Shown: in pieces, positions 53,397 through 62,130 of the stretch
Position numbering within the stretch: the first letter of the stretch is position 1
Layout of the letters: each line of letters begins with the position of its first letter
Assembly (NCBI GenBank): GCA_036742455.1
Contig: DAINQU010000014.1
Span: forward strand, 25,944 to 89,943
Source of the DNA: CAIKZZ01 sp036742455
Lineage (GTDB): Bacteria; Pseudomonadota; Gammaproteobacteria; Steroidobacterales; Steroidobacteraceae
Direction: 5' to 3'
Length of the DNA: 64,000 bases
Made by a program: the position numbers and the translations under genes
The notes under the pieces: generated by a model
Databases searched by the model: none
What the model saw: only the letters and a program-made list of their open reading frames with translations
What the model was told of the DNA's origin: nothing

Positions 53397-53857
53397 ACCG
53401 GTTTCTGGCAGACGAAGCCGACAGCATCCGCGTGGGGGCAGCCCTTGGTCGGGCGTTAGGCAGCCGACCGGCGTTTCTGACGCTGGCGGGTGATTTGGGG
53501 GCAGGCAAGACCACGATCGTCCGGGCGGCGTTGCGTGCGCTGGGCCATGCAGGCCCGGTGCGTAGCCCCACGTATTCGCTGATCGAGAGTTATGCCGTGG
53601 GCTCCGGCACGGTGCACCACTTGGATTGGTATCGCCTTGGGGACGACAGTGAGCTCGAGGCGCTGGGTTTTAGAGACCTGCTCGGGCCCGGGCAGTCCGT
53701 ACTGGTGGAGTGGCCCGAGCGGATTCCGTGGGTCGCCCAACGGGCCGATCTTGCCGTGACGCTCGCCTACCGCGACGACGGTCGGCAATTATCGGCGCAG
53801 GCTCACACCCCGGTCGGCGCCGCATTGCTGACCGCGTGGAAGACCGAGATTGGATGA
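53393..53857 (+). CDS. tsaE: tRNA threonylcarbamoyladenosine ATPase subunit
   Basis: A 154-residue P-loop protein (GDLGAGKTTIVRAAL near residue 34) with SPTYSLIESY and HHLDWYRLGDDSELEALGF, the standard TsaE set. With TsaB and TsaD it makes t6A at position 37 of ANN-reading tRNAs. It follows nnr and precedes amiC, matching the conserved order. Confidence 0.95.
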
Positions 53858-53864
53858 AGTTTAG

Positions 53865-53900
53865 CGCGTAGGTCTATAACGCGATTGATTTTTTATTTTT
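53865..53900 (+). terminator. weak candidate terminator between tsaE and amiC
   Basis: CGCGT (53865-53869) and ACGCG (53879-53883) pair around a nine-base loop, followed by a run of mostly T from 53885 to 53900. The stem is short, so this may instead be the AT-rich upstream region of amiC. Confidence 0.28.
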
Positions 53901-53919
53901 CCGGCGTTACGGTTCGAGT

Positions 53920-55260
53920 ATGGACGCACCGCTACGCCTTTCCGCCGCATTGCTCGTCGCGCTCGGTGTGAGTTTGCCTCCGGCGCACGCCGCGGCGCGC
54001 CCAACCGCTGTCCGCAGCGTCTCCCTGAAGACGGTGGCCGGCGGCACGCAAATTGACCTCGCGGTCGATGGCGTGGTCGCCAACAATCTCTTTACGCTGC
54101 CGGCACCCGATCGCGTCGTATTGGATTTGTCGACCGCGGCGTTTGACGCCCGCCGCGTGGCGCTGCCGACGGCCGTGGGTCTCGTGCGGCGTGTCCGCAG
54201 CGGACCCCGCGACGGGGGCGGTTGGCGGTTTGTCTTCGAGGTGGATCCGCGCACGGAAGCCCATCGAGTGGAGGCTGGCGCTGGCCACTTGCGCATTCAG
54301 CTCTCGCCGGTCAGCGAATCGGCGGGCGAGAGCGCGACACGTACCCCCGCGGTGACGGCGCCCGCCGCCGCGACAGTCGGTTCGTCGGTGGCGCCCGCCG
54401 AGTCCTCGCCGTCGACCGAGCGAGTGGCCTCGGCGTCGGTCGCCGCCAGCGAGACTCCCCCATCGGCTAAGGCGGTTTCCGTCAAGTCGACCGTGCCCGT
54501 TGCTGCCGGCCGCGGCCGAGTCCTGACGATCGCCGTCGACGCAGGCCACGGGGGCGATGACCCGGGAGCGTCGGGGCCTGACGGCACCCATGAGAAGGAC
54601 GTTACCCTCGCCATTGCCCGTGAATTGGCGGGTCGGATCAATGCGGAACCGGGCATGCGTGCGGTCCTCACCCGGCCGGATGACCGTTTTGTGCCGTTGC
54701 GGGAGCGCATCAATCGCGCCCGTCGTGCGCAGGCCGACCTGTTTGTCTCCGTCCATGCGGATGCCGTGCCCGATCACAGCGTGTCGGGTGCATCCGTCTA
54801 TGTGCTGTCGGCGCGTGGTGCCACGAACGAGGCGGCCAAATGGTTGGCCGATCGCGAGAACGCCGCCGACTTGGTCGGCGGGGTCTCGCTGGATGATAAG
54901 GACAACGTCTTGGCATCGGTGCTGCTCGACTTGTCGCAGTCGGCCGCCATGAGCGCCAGTATGGTCGCGGCCGAGAAGGTCCTGTCGGAACTGAATACGG
55001 TGGGTGAGATCCGCAAGACGAAGGTGCAACAAGCCGGTTTCGTCGTGCTGAAATCGCCGGATATACCCTCGATGCTGATCGAGACGGCTTACATCACCAA
55101 TCCGGGCGAGGAAAAGCGGCTGCGCGATGAGCGCTATCAGCAGAAATTGGCGGGGGCGATCTTGGCCGGCATCCGCAACTATTTCCACGAATCCCCGCTG
55201 CCAGGCACCCGCCTGGCCTCGCTGCACGCCGAGAACGAGCCCGACGTTCGGACGCGCTGA
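53920..55260 (+). CDS. amiC: N-acetylmuramoyl-L-alanine amidase (AMIN plus Amidase_3)
   Basis: A 446-residue exported amidase that splits daughter cells by removing peptides from glycan. It has a signal peptide (1-25), an AMIN septal-targeting domain (about 28-130), an Ala/Ser/Pro/Thr linker (about 133-196) and the catalytic domain (200-425). Zinc and active-site residues are H210, E225, H279 and E388. A helical insert between H279 and E388 (about 310-345) corresponds to the autoinhibitory region released by EnvC- or NlpD-type activators. AmiB is an equally fair name. Confidence 0.94.
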   Translation: MDAPLRLSAALLVALGVSLPPAHAAARPTAVRSVSLKTVAGGTQIDLAVDGVVANNLFTLPAPDRVVLDLSTAAFDARRVALPTAVGLVRRVRSGPRDGGGWRFVFEVDPRTEAHRVEAGAGHLRIQLSPVSESAGESATRTPAVTAPAAATVGSSVAPAESSPSTERVASASVAASETPPSAKAVSVKSTVPVAAGRGRVLTIAVDAGHGGDDPGASGPDGTHEKDVTLAIARELAGRINAEPGMRAVLTRPDDRFVPLRERINRARRAQADLFVSVHADAVPDHSVSGASVYVLSARGATNEAAKWLADRENAADLVGGVSLDDKDNVLASVLLDLSQSAAMSASMVAAEKVLSELNTVGEIRKTKVQQAGFVVLKSPDIPSMLIETAYITNPGEEKRLRDERYQQKLAGAILAGIRNYFHESPLPGTRLASLHAENEPDVRTR

Positions 55261-55303
55261 CCGCGTGCGCTGATACACTGCGGCAGAACCGTAGGGTAAC
55301 CGC

Positions 55304-57136
55304 GTGCCGATTCGTTTACTTCCCTCGCATCTCGTCAATCAGATCGCTGCCGGCGAGGTCATTGAGCGCCCGGCGTCATTGGCCAAGGAACTGGTCGAAA
55401 ATGCGCTGGATGCTGGCGCTCGTCGCATTGAGGTCGCCGTCGAGGAAGGCGGAATTGGGCTCGTCGCCGTTCGCGACGACGGCTCCGGGATACCGCCTGA
55501 CGAACTGCCCACGGCGCTGGAGCGGCATGCCACGAGCAAGATCGCCAGTCTTGAGGATCTCGAGCATGTCGTCAGCCTGGGCTTCCGCGGTGAAGCGCTG
55601 CCATCGATCGCCTCTGTCGCGCGCTTACGAATCGCCTCTCGCCACGGGGAGGCGACGCACGGCCTCGAAATGACGGCCGACGGTGGGCATCTCTCGCCCC
55701 CGAAGCCTACGCCGCACCCGCCGGGCACCTCGGTCGAAGTGCGGGATCTCTTCTACAACGTACCGGCACGCCGCAAGTTTCTGCGCAGCCCGGCGACGGA
55801 GTTCCAGCATCTGGAACGCATGTTGACGCGTATTGCGCTGGCCAGACCTCAGGTGGGTTTCCTGTTGACCCACAACGGCCGACGGGTCTTCGCCGTCGAC
55901 GCAGCGTCAGACCGCGCCGGCGAAGAGCGCCGCCTCGCCGCGTTGTTGGGCCGCGAATTCGTTGAGAGTGCGGTCTTTGTCGAGCACACGGCGGTCGGAC
56001 TGACCTTGCGAGGCTGGGTGGGGTTGCCGACCTACAATCGTGCCCAGCCGGACGAACAGTATTTGGTGGTGAACGGCCGCAGCGTACGGGACCGATTTTT
56101 GGGCAATGCCGTTCGGCAGGGCTATCGCGACGTGCTCTTCCACGGACGCCATCCTGCGTATGTACTGTCGTTATCACTCGACCCGGCACGCGTCGATGCC
56201 AATGCGCATCCCCAAAAACTCGAAGTCCGCTTTCGGGATGCGCGCACCGTACACGATTTTGTGCGCCGTACCGTCGAGGTGGCGCTGGCGGATACGCGGC
56301 CATCGGCTGCGGTGCCCGGACCGATCGCTGCGGCAGCGTTGGCCGGATCGCCGGGTGGACCGGCATCGTTCGGTGCAGCACCGCTGTCCGCTGCCCCGCG
56401 CTATCAAGCGCCGATGTCCTTCGGAACCCAAGACGCCATAGGCGGACGATTGGATTGGTCTCGCTTCGCGACGTCGGCGGCGGTCACGGACGAGCCTGCG
56501 GCCGCGGGCGTGGGCGTGGGCGGATCGGCGTCGGCGGCTCCGCCGACGGCGGTGCCGCCGTTGGGGTACGCCGTCGGGCAGTTGCACGGTATCTATATCG
56601 TCGCTGAGACGGCCGACGGTCTCGCGCTCGTTGACATGCACGCTGCCCACGAGCGCGTCATCTACGAACAGATGAAACGGGATTTGTCTGACGGCGGACC
56701 GGCGCGTCAGACCCTCTTGGTGCCGCAAATCATCGAGGTCTCTGAAGCTGAGGCCGATCAGGCGGCGGAGCAAGCCGAGGCGTTGGCGGATCTGGGCGTA
56801 GTGGTGGATCGGGTCGGACCGCATCGGATTGCCGTGCGTGAGGTACCGGTCGCTTTAGGCAGTCGGGACATCGGTGGACTTGTCCGCGATGCCATTCGTG
56901 AACTGTCCGACCTGGGAAGTACGTTGGCGATCGAGGTGTTTCGCGAACGTGCGCTCGCGACCATGGCTTGCCACGCCGCCGTTCGTGCGCATCGGCGCCT
57001 CACGCTGATGGAAATGAACGCGCTCTTGCGAGAGATGGAGCAGACAGATCGCGCGGACCAGTGCAATCACGGACGCCCGACGTGGGTGCGCCTCACACTC
57101 GAGGAACTCGATCGTCTGTTTCTGCGAGGCCGCTGA
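55304..57136 (+). CDS. mutL: DNA mismatch repair protein MutL (endonuclease type)
   Basis: A 610-residue protein with a GTG start. The GHKL ATPase motifs are ELVENALDAGA, RDDGSGI and HATSKI...GFRGEAL. A Pro/Ala-rich linker lies near 330-410. The C-terminal domain has D444-M-H446-A-A-H-E450-R-V-I-Y-E455, fitting the DQHAxxExxxxE nuclease motif with Met for Gln, and also ACHAAVR and QCNHGRP. This MutL should nick DNA itself, unlike that of E. coli, which relies on MutH. It lies two bases before miaA. Confidence 0.96.
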   Translation: MPIRLLPSHLVNQIAAGEVIERPASLAKELVENALDAGARRIEVAVEEGGIGLVAVRDDGSGIPPDELPTALERHATSKIASLEDLEHVVSLGFRGEALPSIASVARLRIASRHGEATHGLEMTADGGHLSPPKPTPHPPGTSVEVRDLFYNVPARRKFLRSPATEFQHLERMLTRIALARPQVGFLLTHNGRRVFAVDAASDRAGEERRLAALLGREFVESAVFVEHTAVGLTLRGWVGLPTYNRAQPDEQYLVVNGRSVRDRFLGNAVRQGYRDVLFHGRHPAYVLSLSLDPARVDANAHPQKLEVRFRDARTVHDFVRRTVEVALADTRPSAAVPGPIAAAALAGSPGGPASFGAAPLSAAPRYQAPMSFGTQDAIGGRLDWSRFATSAAVTDEPAAAGVGVGGSASAAPPTAVPPLGYAVGQLHGIYIVAETADGLALVDMHAAHERVIYEQMKRDLSDGGPARQTLLVPQIIEVSEAEADQAAEQAEALADLGVVVDRVGPHRIAVREVPVALGSRDIGGLVRDAIRELSDLGSTLAIEVFRERALATMACHAAVRAHRRLTLMEMNALLREMEQTDRADQCNHGRPTWVRLTLEELDRLFLRGR

Positions 57137-57137
57137 C

Positions 57138-58091
57138 GTGGGCCCGGCGATTTTGCTCATGGGGCCGACCGGTGCCGGTAAGACGGACGCAGCGATGGCG
57201 TTGGCCGAGCGGCTACCGCTGGAAATCGTCAGCGTCGATTCGGCGATGGTCTATCGTGGCCTCGATATCGGCAGTGCAAAGCCGCCACCAAGCGTGTTGG
57301 CACGACATCCGCATCATCTGGTCGATATCGTCGATCCGTCTGTGCCGTATTCGGCGGGTGAATTCGTGCGAGACGTCGTGCCCCTGATGGCGCAGATCCG
57401 GGCACGCGGACGATGGCCGCTGTTGGTGGGCGGAACCATGCTGTATTTCCGCGCGCTGCAAGCCGGTATGGCCTCCTTGCCGGCGGCCGACCCGGTGGTC
57501 CGCGCCGCCCTCTCGGCGGACGCTGCGACACTCGGTTGGCCGGGCATGCATGCGCGATTGGCGAGCATCGATCCAGCGGCGGCGGCGCGGATCGCGCCGC
57601 AAGACGCACAGCGCATCCAACGTGCGCTGGAAGTGCACGCACTGACCGGTCGGACGCTCAGCAGTTTGCAACAGCAGTCGCTCAAAACGGCTCAGCCGGA
57701 CGATTACCTGCGCTTGGTATTGGCGCCCCCCGAAAAGGCAACGCTGGATGCGCGCCTCGCGCAACGGTTTGACAGCATGCTCGCAGCGGGCTTTCTGGCG
57801 GAGGTTCGCGCCTTGCATGCGCGTGGCGATCTGTCGGCGGACCTGCCGGCGTTACGGTCGGTCGGTTACCGTCAATTGTGGATGCACCTCGACGGGCAGT
57901 GCGATCTGGCCACCGCGCGGGAACTTTCCATCGTCGCGACCCGTCAACTGGCTAAGCGGCAGTACACCTGGTTGCGATCCGAGCCGGACGCCACCTGGAT
58001 TTCTCCGGATGAATACGACGCAACCGACAAGTTGTGTCAATTCATCGAGAATTGGTGCGGTGCACGCGAGGTGCTAAGACCCCTGTGCTAG
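57138..58091 (+). CDS. miaA: tRNA dimethylallyltransferase
   Basis: A 317-residue enzyme adding an isopentenyl group to A37 of UNN-reading tRNAs. GPTGAGKTDAA is the P-loop; SVDSAMVYRGLDIGSAKP, GGTMLYFRAL and RQLAKRQYTWLR are diagnostic. The start is GTG, two bases after mutL. hfq follows after 115 bases. Confidence 0.96.
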   Translation: MGPAILLMGPTGAGKTDAAMALAERLPLEIVSVDSAMVYRGLDIGSAKPPPSVLARHPHHLVDIVDPSVPYSAGEFVRDVVPLMAQIRARGRWPLLVGGTMLYFRALQAGMASLPAADPVVRAALSADAATLGWPGMHARLASIDPAAAARIAPQDAQRIQRALEVHALTGRTLSSLQQQSLKTAQPDDYLRLVLAPPEKATLDARLAQRFDSMLAAGFLAEVRALHARGDLSADLPALRSVGYRQLWMHLDGQCDLATARELSIVATRQLAKRQYTWLRSEPDATWISPDEYDATDKLCQFIENWCGAREVLRPLC

Positions 58092-58161
58092 TATTTTGAG
58101 GTCGCAGCCCCCATAGAGGGTGAGACGTTTCGCAGTCGATCGCAGACCTTGGAGGATCCAG

Positions 58162-58174
58162 GGCGCCGGCTGCG
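58162..58174 (+). repeat. 13-base direct repeat upstream of hfq
   Basis: GGCGCCGGCTGCG here is repeated exactly at 58477-58489 after hfq. Its GGCTGCG half can pair with CGCAGCC at 58103-58109 to form a long-range stem in the hfq leader. Confidence 0.55.
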
Positions 58175-58206
58175 GAAATACTATAAAGAATTCAAGGAGA
58201 TATAAT

Positions 58207-58464
58207 ATGGCCAAAGGCCAGTCCCTGCAGGATCCGTTCCTGAATGCTCTGCGCAAAGAGCGCGTGCCGGTCTCGATTTACCTCGTCAACGGCATCAAAT
58301 TACAGGGTCACATCGACTCCTTCGATCAATTCGTGGTGCTCTTGCGTAACAACGTGAGCCAAATGGTCTACAAGCACGCGATCTCGACGATCGTTCCGGC
58401 ACGCAACGTGCGCCTGACGACGGGCGAACTGGGCGAGCTGACCGCGGATCCGGTTGTCGAATGA
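58207..58464 (+). CDS. hfq: RNA chaperone Hfq
   Basis: An 85-residue Sm-like protein: SLQDPFLNALRKERVPVSIYLVNGIKLQG is the start of Sm1 and VYKHAISTIVP is Sm2. The hexamer matches small RNAs to mRNAs. The ATG at 58207 has AAGGAG seven bases upstream (58194-58199), the strongest ribosome site in the window. The acidic tail is short. It sits between miaA and hflX, as usual. Confidence 0.98.
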   Translation: MAKGQSLQDPFLNALRKERVPVSIYLVNGIKLQGHIDSFDQFVVLLRNNVSQMVYKHAISTIVPARNVRLTTGELGELTADPVVE

Positions 58465-58476
58465 CCATGACGTTGC

Positions 58477-58489
58477 GGCGCCGGCTGCG
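58477..58489 (+). repeat. 13-base direct repeat downstream of hfq
   Basis: An exact copy of the element at 58162-58174, lying in the 38-base gap between hfq and hflX. Confidence 0.55.
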
Positions 58490-58502
58490 TCAGGACTGAT
58501 CG

Positions 58503-59804
58503 TTGTTCGATCGCCCGAAGAGCGGGGAGCGCGCGCTCCTCTGCCGAATCGGAGTCGGCACACAGCCGAGTCCGGCGGATATTGAGGAATTCCGTTCGCT
58601 CGCGGCGTCCGCGGGCGCGCTCCCTGTGGCCGTGGTCACAGGGTCGCGCGCGACCCCGGACCCGCGGTACTACGTGGGCAGCGGCAAAGCCGACGAGCTC
58701 AAGGCGAAGGCCGAGGAGGTCGGCGCGGAGCTGATTCTGATTGATCACGCGTTGTCCCCCAGCCAAGAGCGCAATCTTGAAAAGCTGACCGGACGGCGTG
58801 TGCTCGATCGCAGCGGGCTGATTCTCGATATTTTTGCGCAGCGCGCTCGCAGTCACGAAGGCAAATTGCAGGTCGAACTGGCCCAACTCAAGCACCTTGC
58901 CACGCGGCTGGTGCGGGGGTGGACGCATTTGGAGCGCCAGAAAGGCGGTATCGGTCTGCGCGGTCCGGGCGAGACCCAGCTGGAGACCGACCGACGCCTC
59001 ATCAACAATCGAATCCGGACGCTGAATCGCCGCCTCGAGCGCTTGGCGCTGCAGCGGGATACCGGCCGTCAGACCCGAAAGGAAGTGCCGATTCCGGGCG
59101 CCGCGTTGGTGGGGTATACCAACGCCGGTAAATCCACACTCTTCAATACGCTCACCGGCGCCGATAGTTACGCCGCCGATCAGTTATTCGCCACGCTCGA
59201 TCCGACCGTGCGCCGGCTGAAGTTGCCGCATTGCCCGGAAATCGTGTTGGCCGACACGGTGGGCTTCGTGAAGGACCTGCCGCACGAACTGGTCGCTGCG
59301 TTCCGGTCCACGTTGTTGGAAGCTCGAGAGGCCCACCTGCACTTGCACGTGATCGATGCGGCGGACCCGGAGCGTGCGGAGCGGGTACAGACCGTCAACG
59401 AAGTGCTCGCCGGTATCGGCGCGGGGGACATCCCGCAGATCGAGGTTTACAACAAGGTCGATTTGCTGGGCGAATCCCCACGGGTCGAACGCAATGAAGA
59501 AGGTCTCATCGTTCGGGTCTGGCTCTCCGCCGCCACGGGTCTCGGCCTCGATCTGTTGCGCGACGCGCTCGCCGAGCGCTTTGGCACACGCCTCGTACGG
59601 ACCGTTCTGACACTGTCGCCGCGACACGGCCGCGCGCGCGCAGAACTGTATCGGCGCGAAGCGGTACTCGGCGAAACCGTCGCTGACGACGGTGGTTGGC
59701 GCATTGAGGTCGAGTTGGCCGAACGCGATTTGGACGATTTCTGCCAGCGCGAAGGTCTGGCGACGGCGTCCAACGGTCGTGCCGGCCAGCACGATTTCCG
59801 CTAA
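58503..59804 (+). CDS. hflX: ribosome-dissociating GTPase HflX
   Basis: A 433-residue GTPase that splits stalled ribosomes under stress. RGWTHLERQKGGIGLRGPG and GETQLETDRRL lie in the N-terminal part; GYTNAGKST is the P-loop, with DTVGF and NKVDLL following. The start is TTG, supported because the resulting MFDRPKSGERALL matches the known HflX N-terminus; no in-frame ATG would preserve it. Confidence 0.95.
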   Translation: MFDRPKSGERALLCRIGVGTQPSPADIEEFRSLAASAGALPVAVVTGSRATPDPRYYVGSGKADELKAKAEEVGAELILIDHALSPSQERNLEKLTGRRVLDRSGLILDIFAQRARSHEGKLQVELAQLKHLATRLVRGWTHLERQKGGIGLRGPGETQLETDRRLINNRIRTLNRRLERLALQRDTGRQTRKEVPIPGAALVGYTNAGKSTLFNTLTGADSYAADQLFATLDPTVRRLKLPHCPEIVLADTVGFVKDLPHELVAAFRSTLLEAREAHLHLHVIDAADPERAERVQTVNEVLAGIGAGDIPQIEVYNKVDLLGESPRVERNEEGLIVRVWLSAATGLGLDLLRDALAERFGTRLVRTVLTLSPRHGRARAELYRREAVLGETVADDGGWRIEVELAERDLDDFCQREGLATASNGRAGQHDFR

Positions 59805-59819
59805 AATCATCGTCTAAAA

Positions 59820-59844
59820 GGGCGCCGACCTACTTCGGGCGCCC
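59820..59844. terminator. hairpin between hflX and hflK
   Basis: GGGCGCC and GGCGCCC pair over seven bases around an 11-base loop in the 59-base gap. There is no T-tract, so it may tune rather than stop transcription into hflKC. Confidence 0.3.
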
Positions 59845-59863
59845 CACGGAAAATCGCTCATCC

Positions 59864-61042
59864 ATGTCCTCTAATGACTCCGGCGGCTCGCCGAATGGCG
59901 GCTCGCGCAATCCCTGGGATCGCCAACCCGAGGCCGGCCCACCGGATCTTTTGGAGATCCTCAAGGGACTGAAGCGCAAGCTATTGGGTGGAAAACGGTC
60001 GGGTGACGGCAAGGAGCCCGACGCGGAGCCCCCGTCATCGGGTCGCGAGGCGACGTCCATCGGCGTCGTGCTGGCGATTGCGCTCGGCATCTGGGCGGCG
60101 TCCGGCTGTTATCTCGTCGGACCTGCGGAAAAAGCGGTGATTACGCGTTTCGGGCACTACGAACGAATCGCCGGTGAAGGACCGAATTACCACCTGCCGT
60201 GGCCGATCGAGTGGCGCCAGATCGTCAATACCCAAGAAGTACTCAGTATCTCCGACCGCTCCCGGATGTTGACGCAGGATGCGGCGCTCGTCGATATCAA
60301 TATCGCCGTGCAATACCGTCGCTACGATCCGCGTGCGTTCGTTTTCAACATCGTGGATCCGCAGTCGACGTTGTCGGAAGCATCGGAAAGCGCGATCCGG
60401 GAAGTCATCGGGCAGACTCGGTTGGAATTGGTGCTTGAGCAGGGACGCCAAGAGATTGCGCTGAAAACACGCGCGCTCATACAGCACACGCTCGACGGGT
60501 ACCACGCCGGTATCGAGGTGATCGGCGTCAATCTCCAGGATGTGGCGGTACCCGAGCAGGTGGCGCCGTCGCAAAAAGACGTGATCAAAGCGCGCGAGGA
60601 CAAAGACCGTCTGCGCGTCGAAGCCGAAACCTATCGGAACGATATCTTGCCCAAAGCACGCGGTACGGCAGAACGACAGTTGCTTGACGCGGAAGCCTAC
60701 CGGCAACAGATCGTGGCTGAGGCCGAAGGCGAGGGCTCCCGATTTGCGCAACTCGCTCAAGCGTACGAGAAGTCGCCTGCATTGACCCGGCAGCGGCTCT
60801 ACCTTGAGACCATGGAAGATGTCTACGCGCACACGGGCAAAGTGTTTGTCGATGCCAAGGGTAACGGCAGCAATTTCTATCTACCGCTCGACAAGCTCAT
60901 GGAGAAAAAAGTCCCTGAGCCTAAGCGCGAACCGACCTTGCCCGACGTGACGGTATCGCCAGGTGCTCCGGTGCCGACGCCCGCACCGGCTGCCGGAGAG
61001 CCCGGCGACGGTCGGGGACGCTCACGAGGGAGCCGCGGATGA
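59864..61042 (+). CDS. hflK: FtsH protease regulator HflK
   Basis: A 392-residue SPFH/Band 7 protein. The N-terminus is Gly/Pro-rich and cytosolic (1-60), one helix spans about 64-84, and the periplasmic SPFH domain begins GPAEKAVITRFGHYERI. A long helical stalk and a Pro-rich tail follow. With HflC it forms the cage around FtsH. Its stop overlaps hflC by four bases. Confidence 0.96.
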   Translation: MSSNDSGGSPNGGSRNPWDRQPEAGPPDLLEILKGLKRKLLGGKRSGDGKEPDAEPPSSGREATSIGVVLAIALGIWAASGCYLVGPAEKAVITRFGHYERIAGEGPNYHLPWPIEWRQIVNTQEVLSISDRSRMLTQDAALVDINIAVQYRRYDPRAFVFNIVDPQSTLSEASESAIREVIGQTRLELVLEQGRQEIALKTRALIQHTLDGYHAGIEVIGVNLQDVAVPEQVAPSQKDVIKAREDKDRLRVEAETYRNDILPKARGTAERQLLDAEAYRQQIVAEAEGEGSRFAQLAQAYEKSPALTRQRLYLETMEDVYAHTGKVFVDAKGNGSNFYLPLDKLMEKKVPEPKREPTLPDVTVSPGAPVPTPAPAAGEPGDGRGRSRGSRG

Positions 61043-61908
61043 ACAAGCGATTGTTACTGCTGCTCGCCGCGGTGGCCGTGTTAGTGCTGGTGCTGTCTCA
61101 GAGCGCATTCATCGTCAAGGAGACGGAATACGCCATCAACCTGCAGCTGCGCGAGCTCGTCCGCTCCGATTACGAGCCGGGTCTGCACTTCAAAATCCCC
61201 TTGCTGCAGACGGTCGAGACGTTCGACCGCCGGTTGTTGACGCGGAATTATCCGTCCGAGCAGTTCCTGACGAGTGAGGGGAAGATCCTCAACGTCGACT
61301 TCTACGTGAAGTGGCGCATTGCGGACGTCGCACAGTACTACCGGGCCACGGGCGGTCTGGAAGAAGTCGCGGCTGCGCGCATGGCGGAGATCGTCAAAGA
61401 CGGTCTCAAGGGCACGATCGCGCGTCGTACGATCCAACAAGTGGTGGCGGCGGAACGCAGCGAGTTAATCGGTGACGTGCAGGTCTCGGCCGCCAACGGC
61501 GCCAAGCAATTGGGTATTGCGCTCGTTGACGTGCGCGTAAAGCGCATCGATCTGCCGGACGACGTGAGTGACTCCGTGTTCAAGCGCATGCAGCAAGATT
61601 TTGCCAGCCAAGCCGCGCAGTTACGGGCGGAAGGCGAGGAGCAGGCGATCCGAATCCGGGCAGAATCGGATCGCGAGCGTACGCAAATCCTCTCCGAGGC
61701 GGCGCGCGACGCGGAGAAAATGCGCGGCGAGGGCGATGCCAAGGCGGCCGCGATCTATGCCGCATCGGCCGGCAAGAATGCGGAATTCTTCGCGTTCTAT
61801 CGCAGCCTGAAGGCGTACCGAAAAACGCTCGGACACGACGGCGATGTGCTGGTGCTTTCCCCGGATAGCCAGTTTTTCAAGTACCTCAAGGACCCGGGCG
61901 CCCGATGA
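61039..61908 (+). CDS. hflC: FtsH protease regulator HflC
   Basis: A 289-residue partner of HflK with an N-terminal helix (4-21), an SPFH domain (AFIVKETEYAINLQLRELV) and a coiled-coil stalk rich in Glu, Arg and Ala. FYRSLKAYRKTLG near the end is an HflC signature. It overlaps both neighbours with ATGA junctions. Confidence 0.96.
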   Translation: MNKRLLLLLAAVAVLVLVLSQSAFIVKETEYAINLQLRELVRSDYEPGLHFKIPLLQTVETFDRRLLTRNYPSEQFLTSEGKILNVDFYVKWRIADVAQYYRATGGLEEVAAARMAEIVKDGLKGTIARRTIQQVVAAERSELIGDVQVSAANGAKQLGIALVDVRVKRIDLPDDVSDSVFKRMQQDFASQAAQLRAEGEEQAIRIRAESDRERTQILSEAARDAEKMRGEGDAKAAAIYAASAGKNAEFFAFYRSLKAYRKTLGHDGDVLVLSPDSQFFKYLKDPGAR

Positions 61909-62108
61909 GCCTGTCTGTAAACTGGATCGATCTGGGGCGTGCGCTGGCGCTCGTCGCGGTTTTGGAGGGGCTCCTGCCGTTTCTGAACCCGGAGGCGGCG
62001 AAACGGTCCTTACGCAAGGTCGCCGACTTGAGCGGCCCTCAATTGCGTATCATGGGCCTCGTGTTGATGCTGGCGGGTTGTTTAATCCTCTTTGGTCTGC
62101 GTGCCTAA
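61905..62108 (+). CDS. DUF2065 small membrane protein
   Basis: A 67-residue protein with two helices (about 8-26 and 46-64) around a basic loop EAAKRSLRKVADL. DUF2065 genes are commonly found between hflC and purA in proteobacteria. Function is unknown. Its ATG overlaps the hflC stop. Confidence 0.85.
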   Translation: MSLSVNWIDLGRALALVAVLEGLLPFLNPEAAKRSLRKVADLSGPQLRIMGLVLMLAGCLILFGLRA

Positions 62109-62130
62109 CGGTGCGCCACTCGGAATGAAA

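Noticed and set aside
53932..55338. 468-codon open frame antisense to amiC
   Set aside because: The plus-strand gene has a signal peptide, AMIN domain and zinc site; the antisense frame has no domain and no ribosome site.
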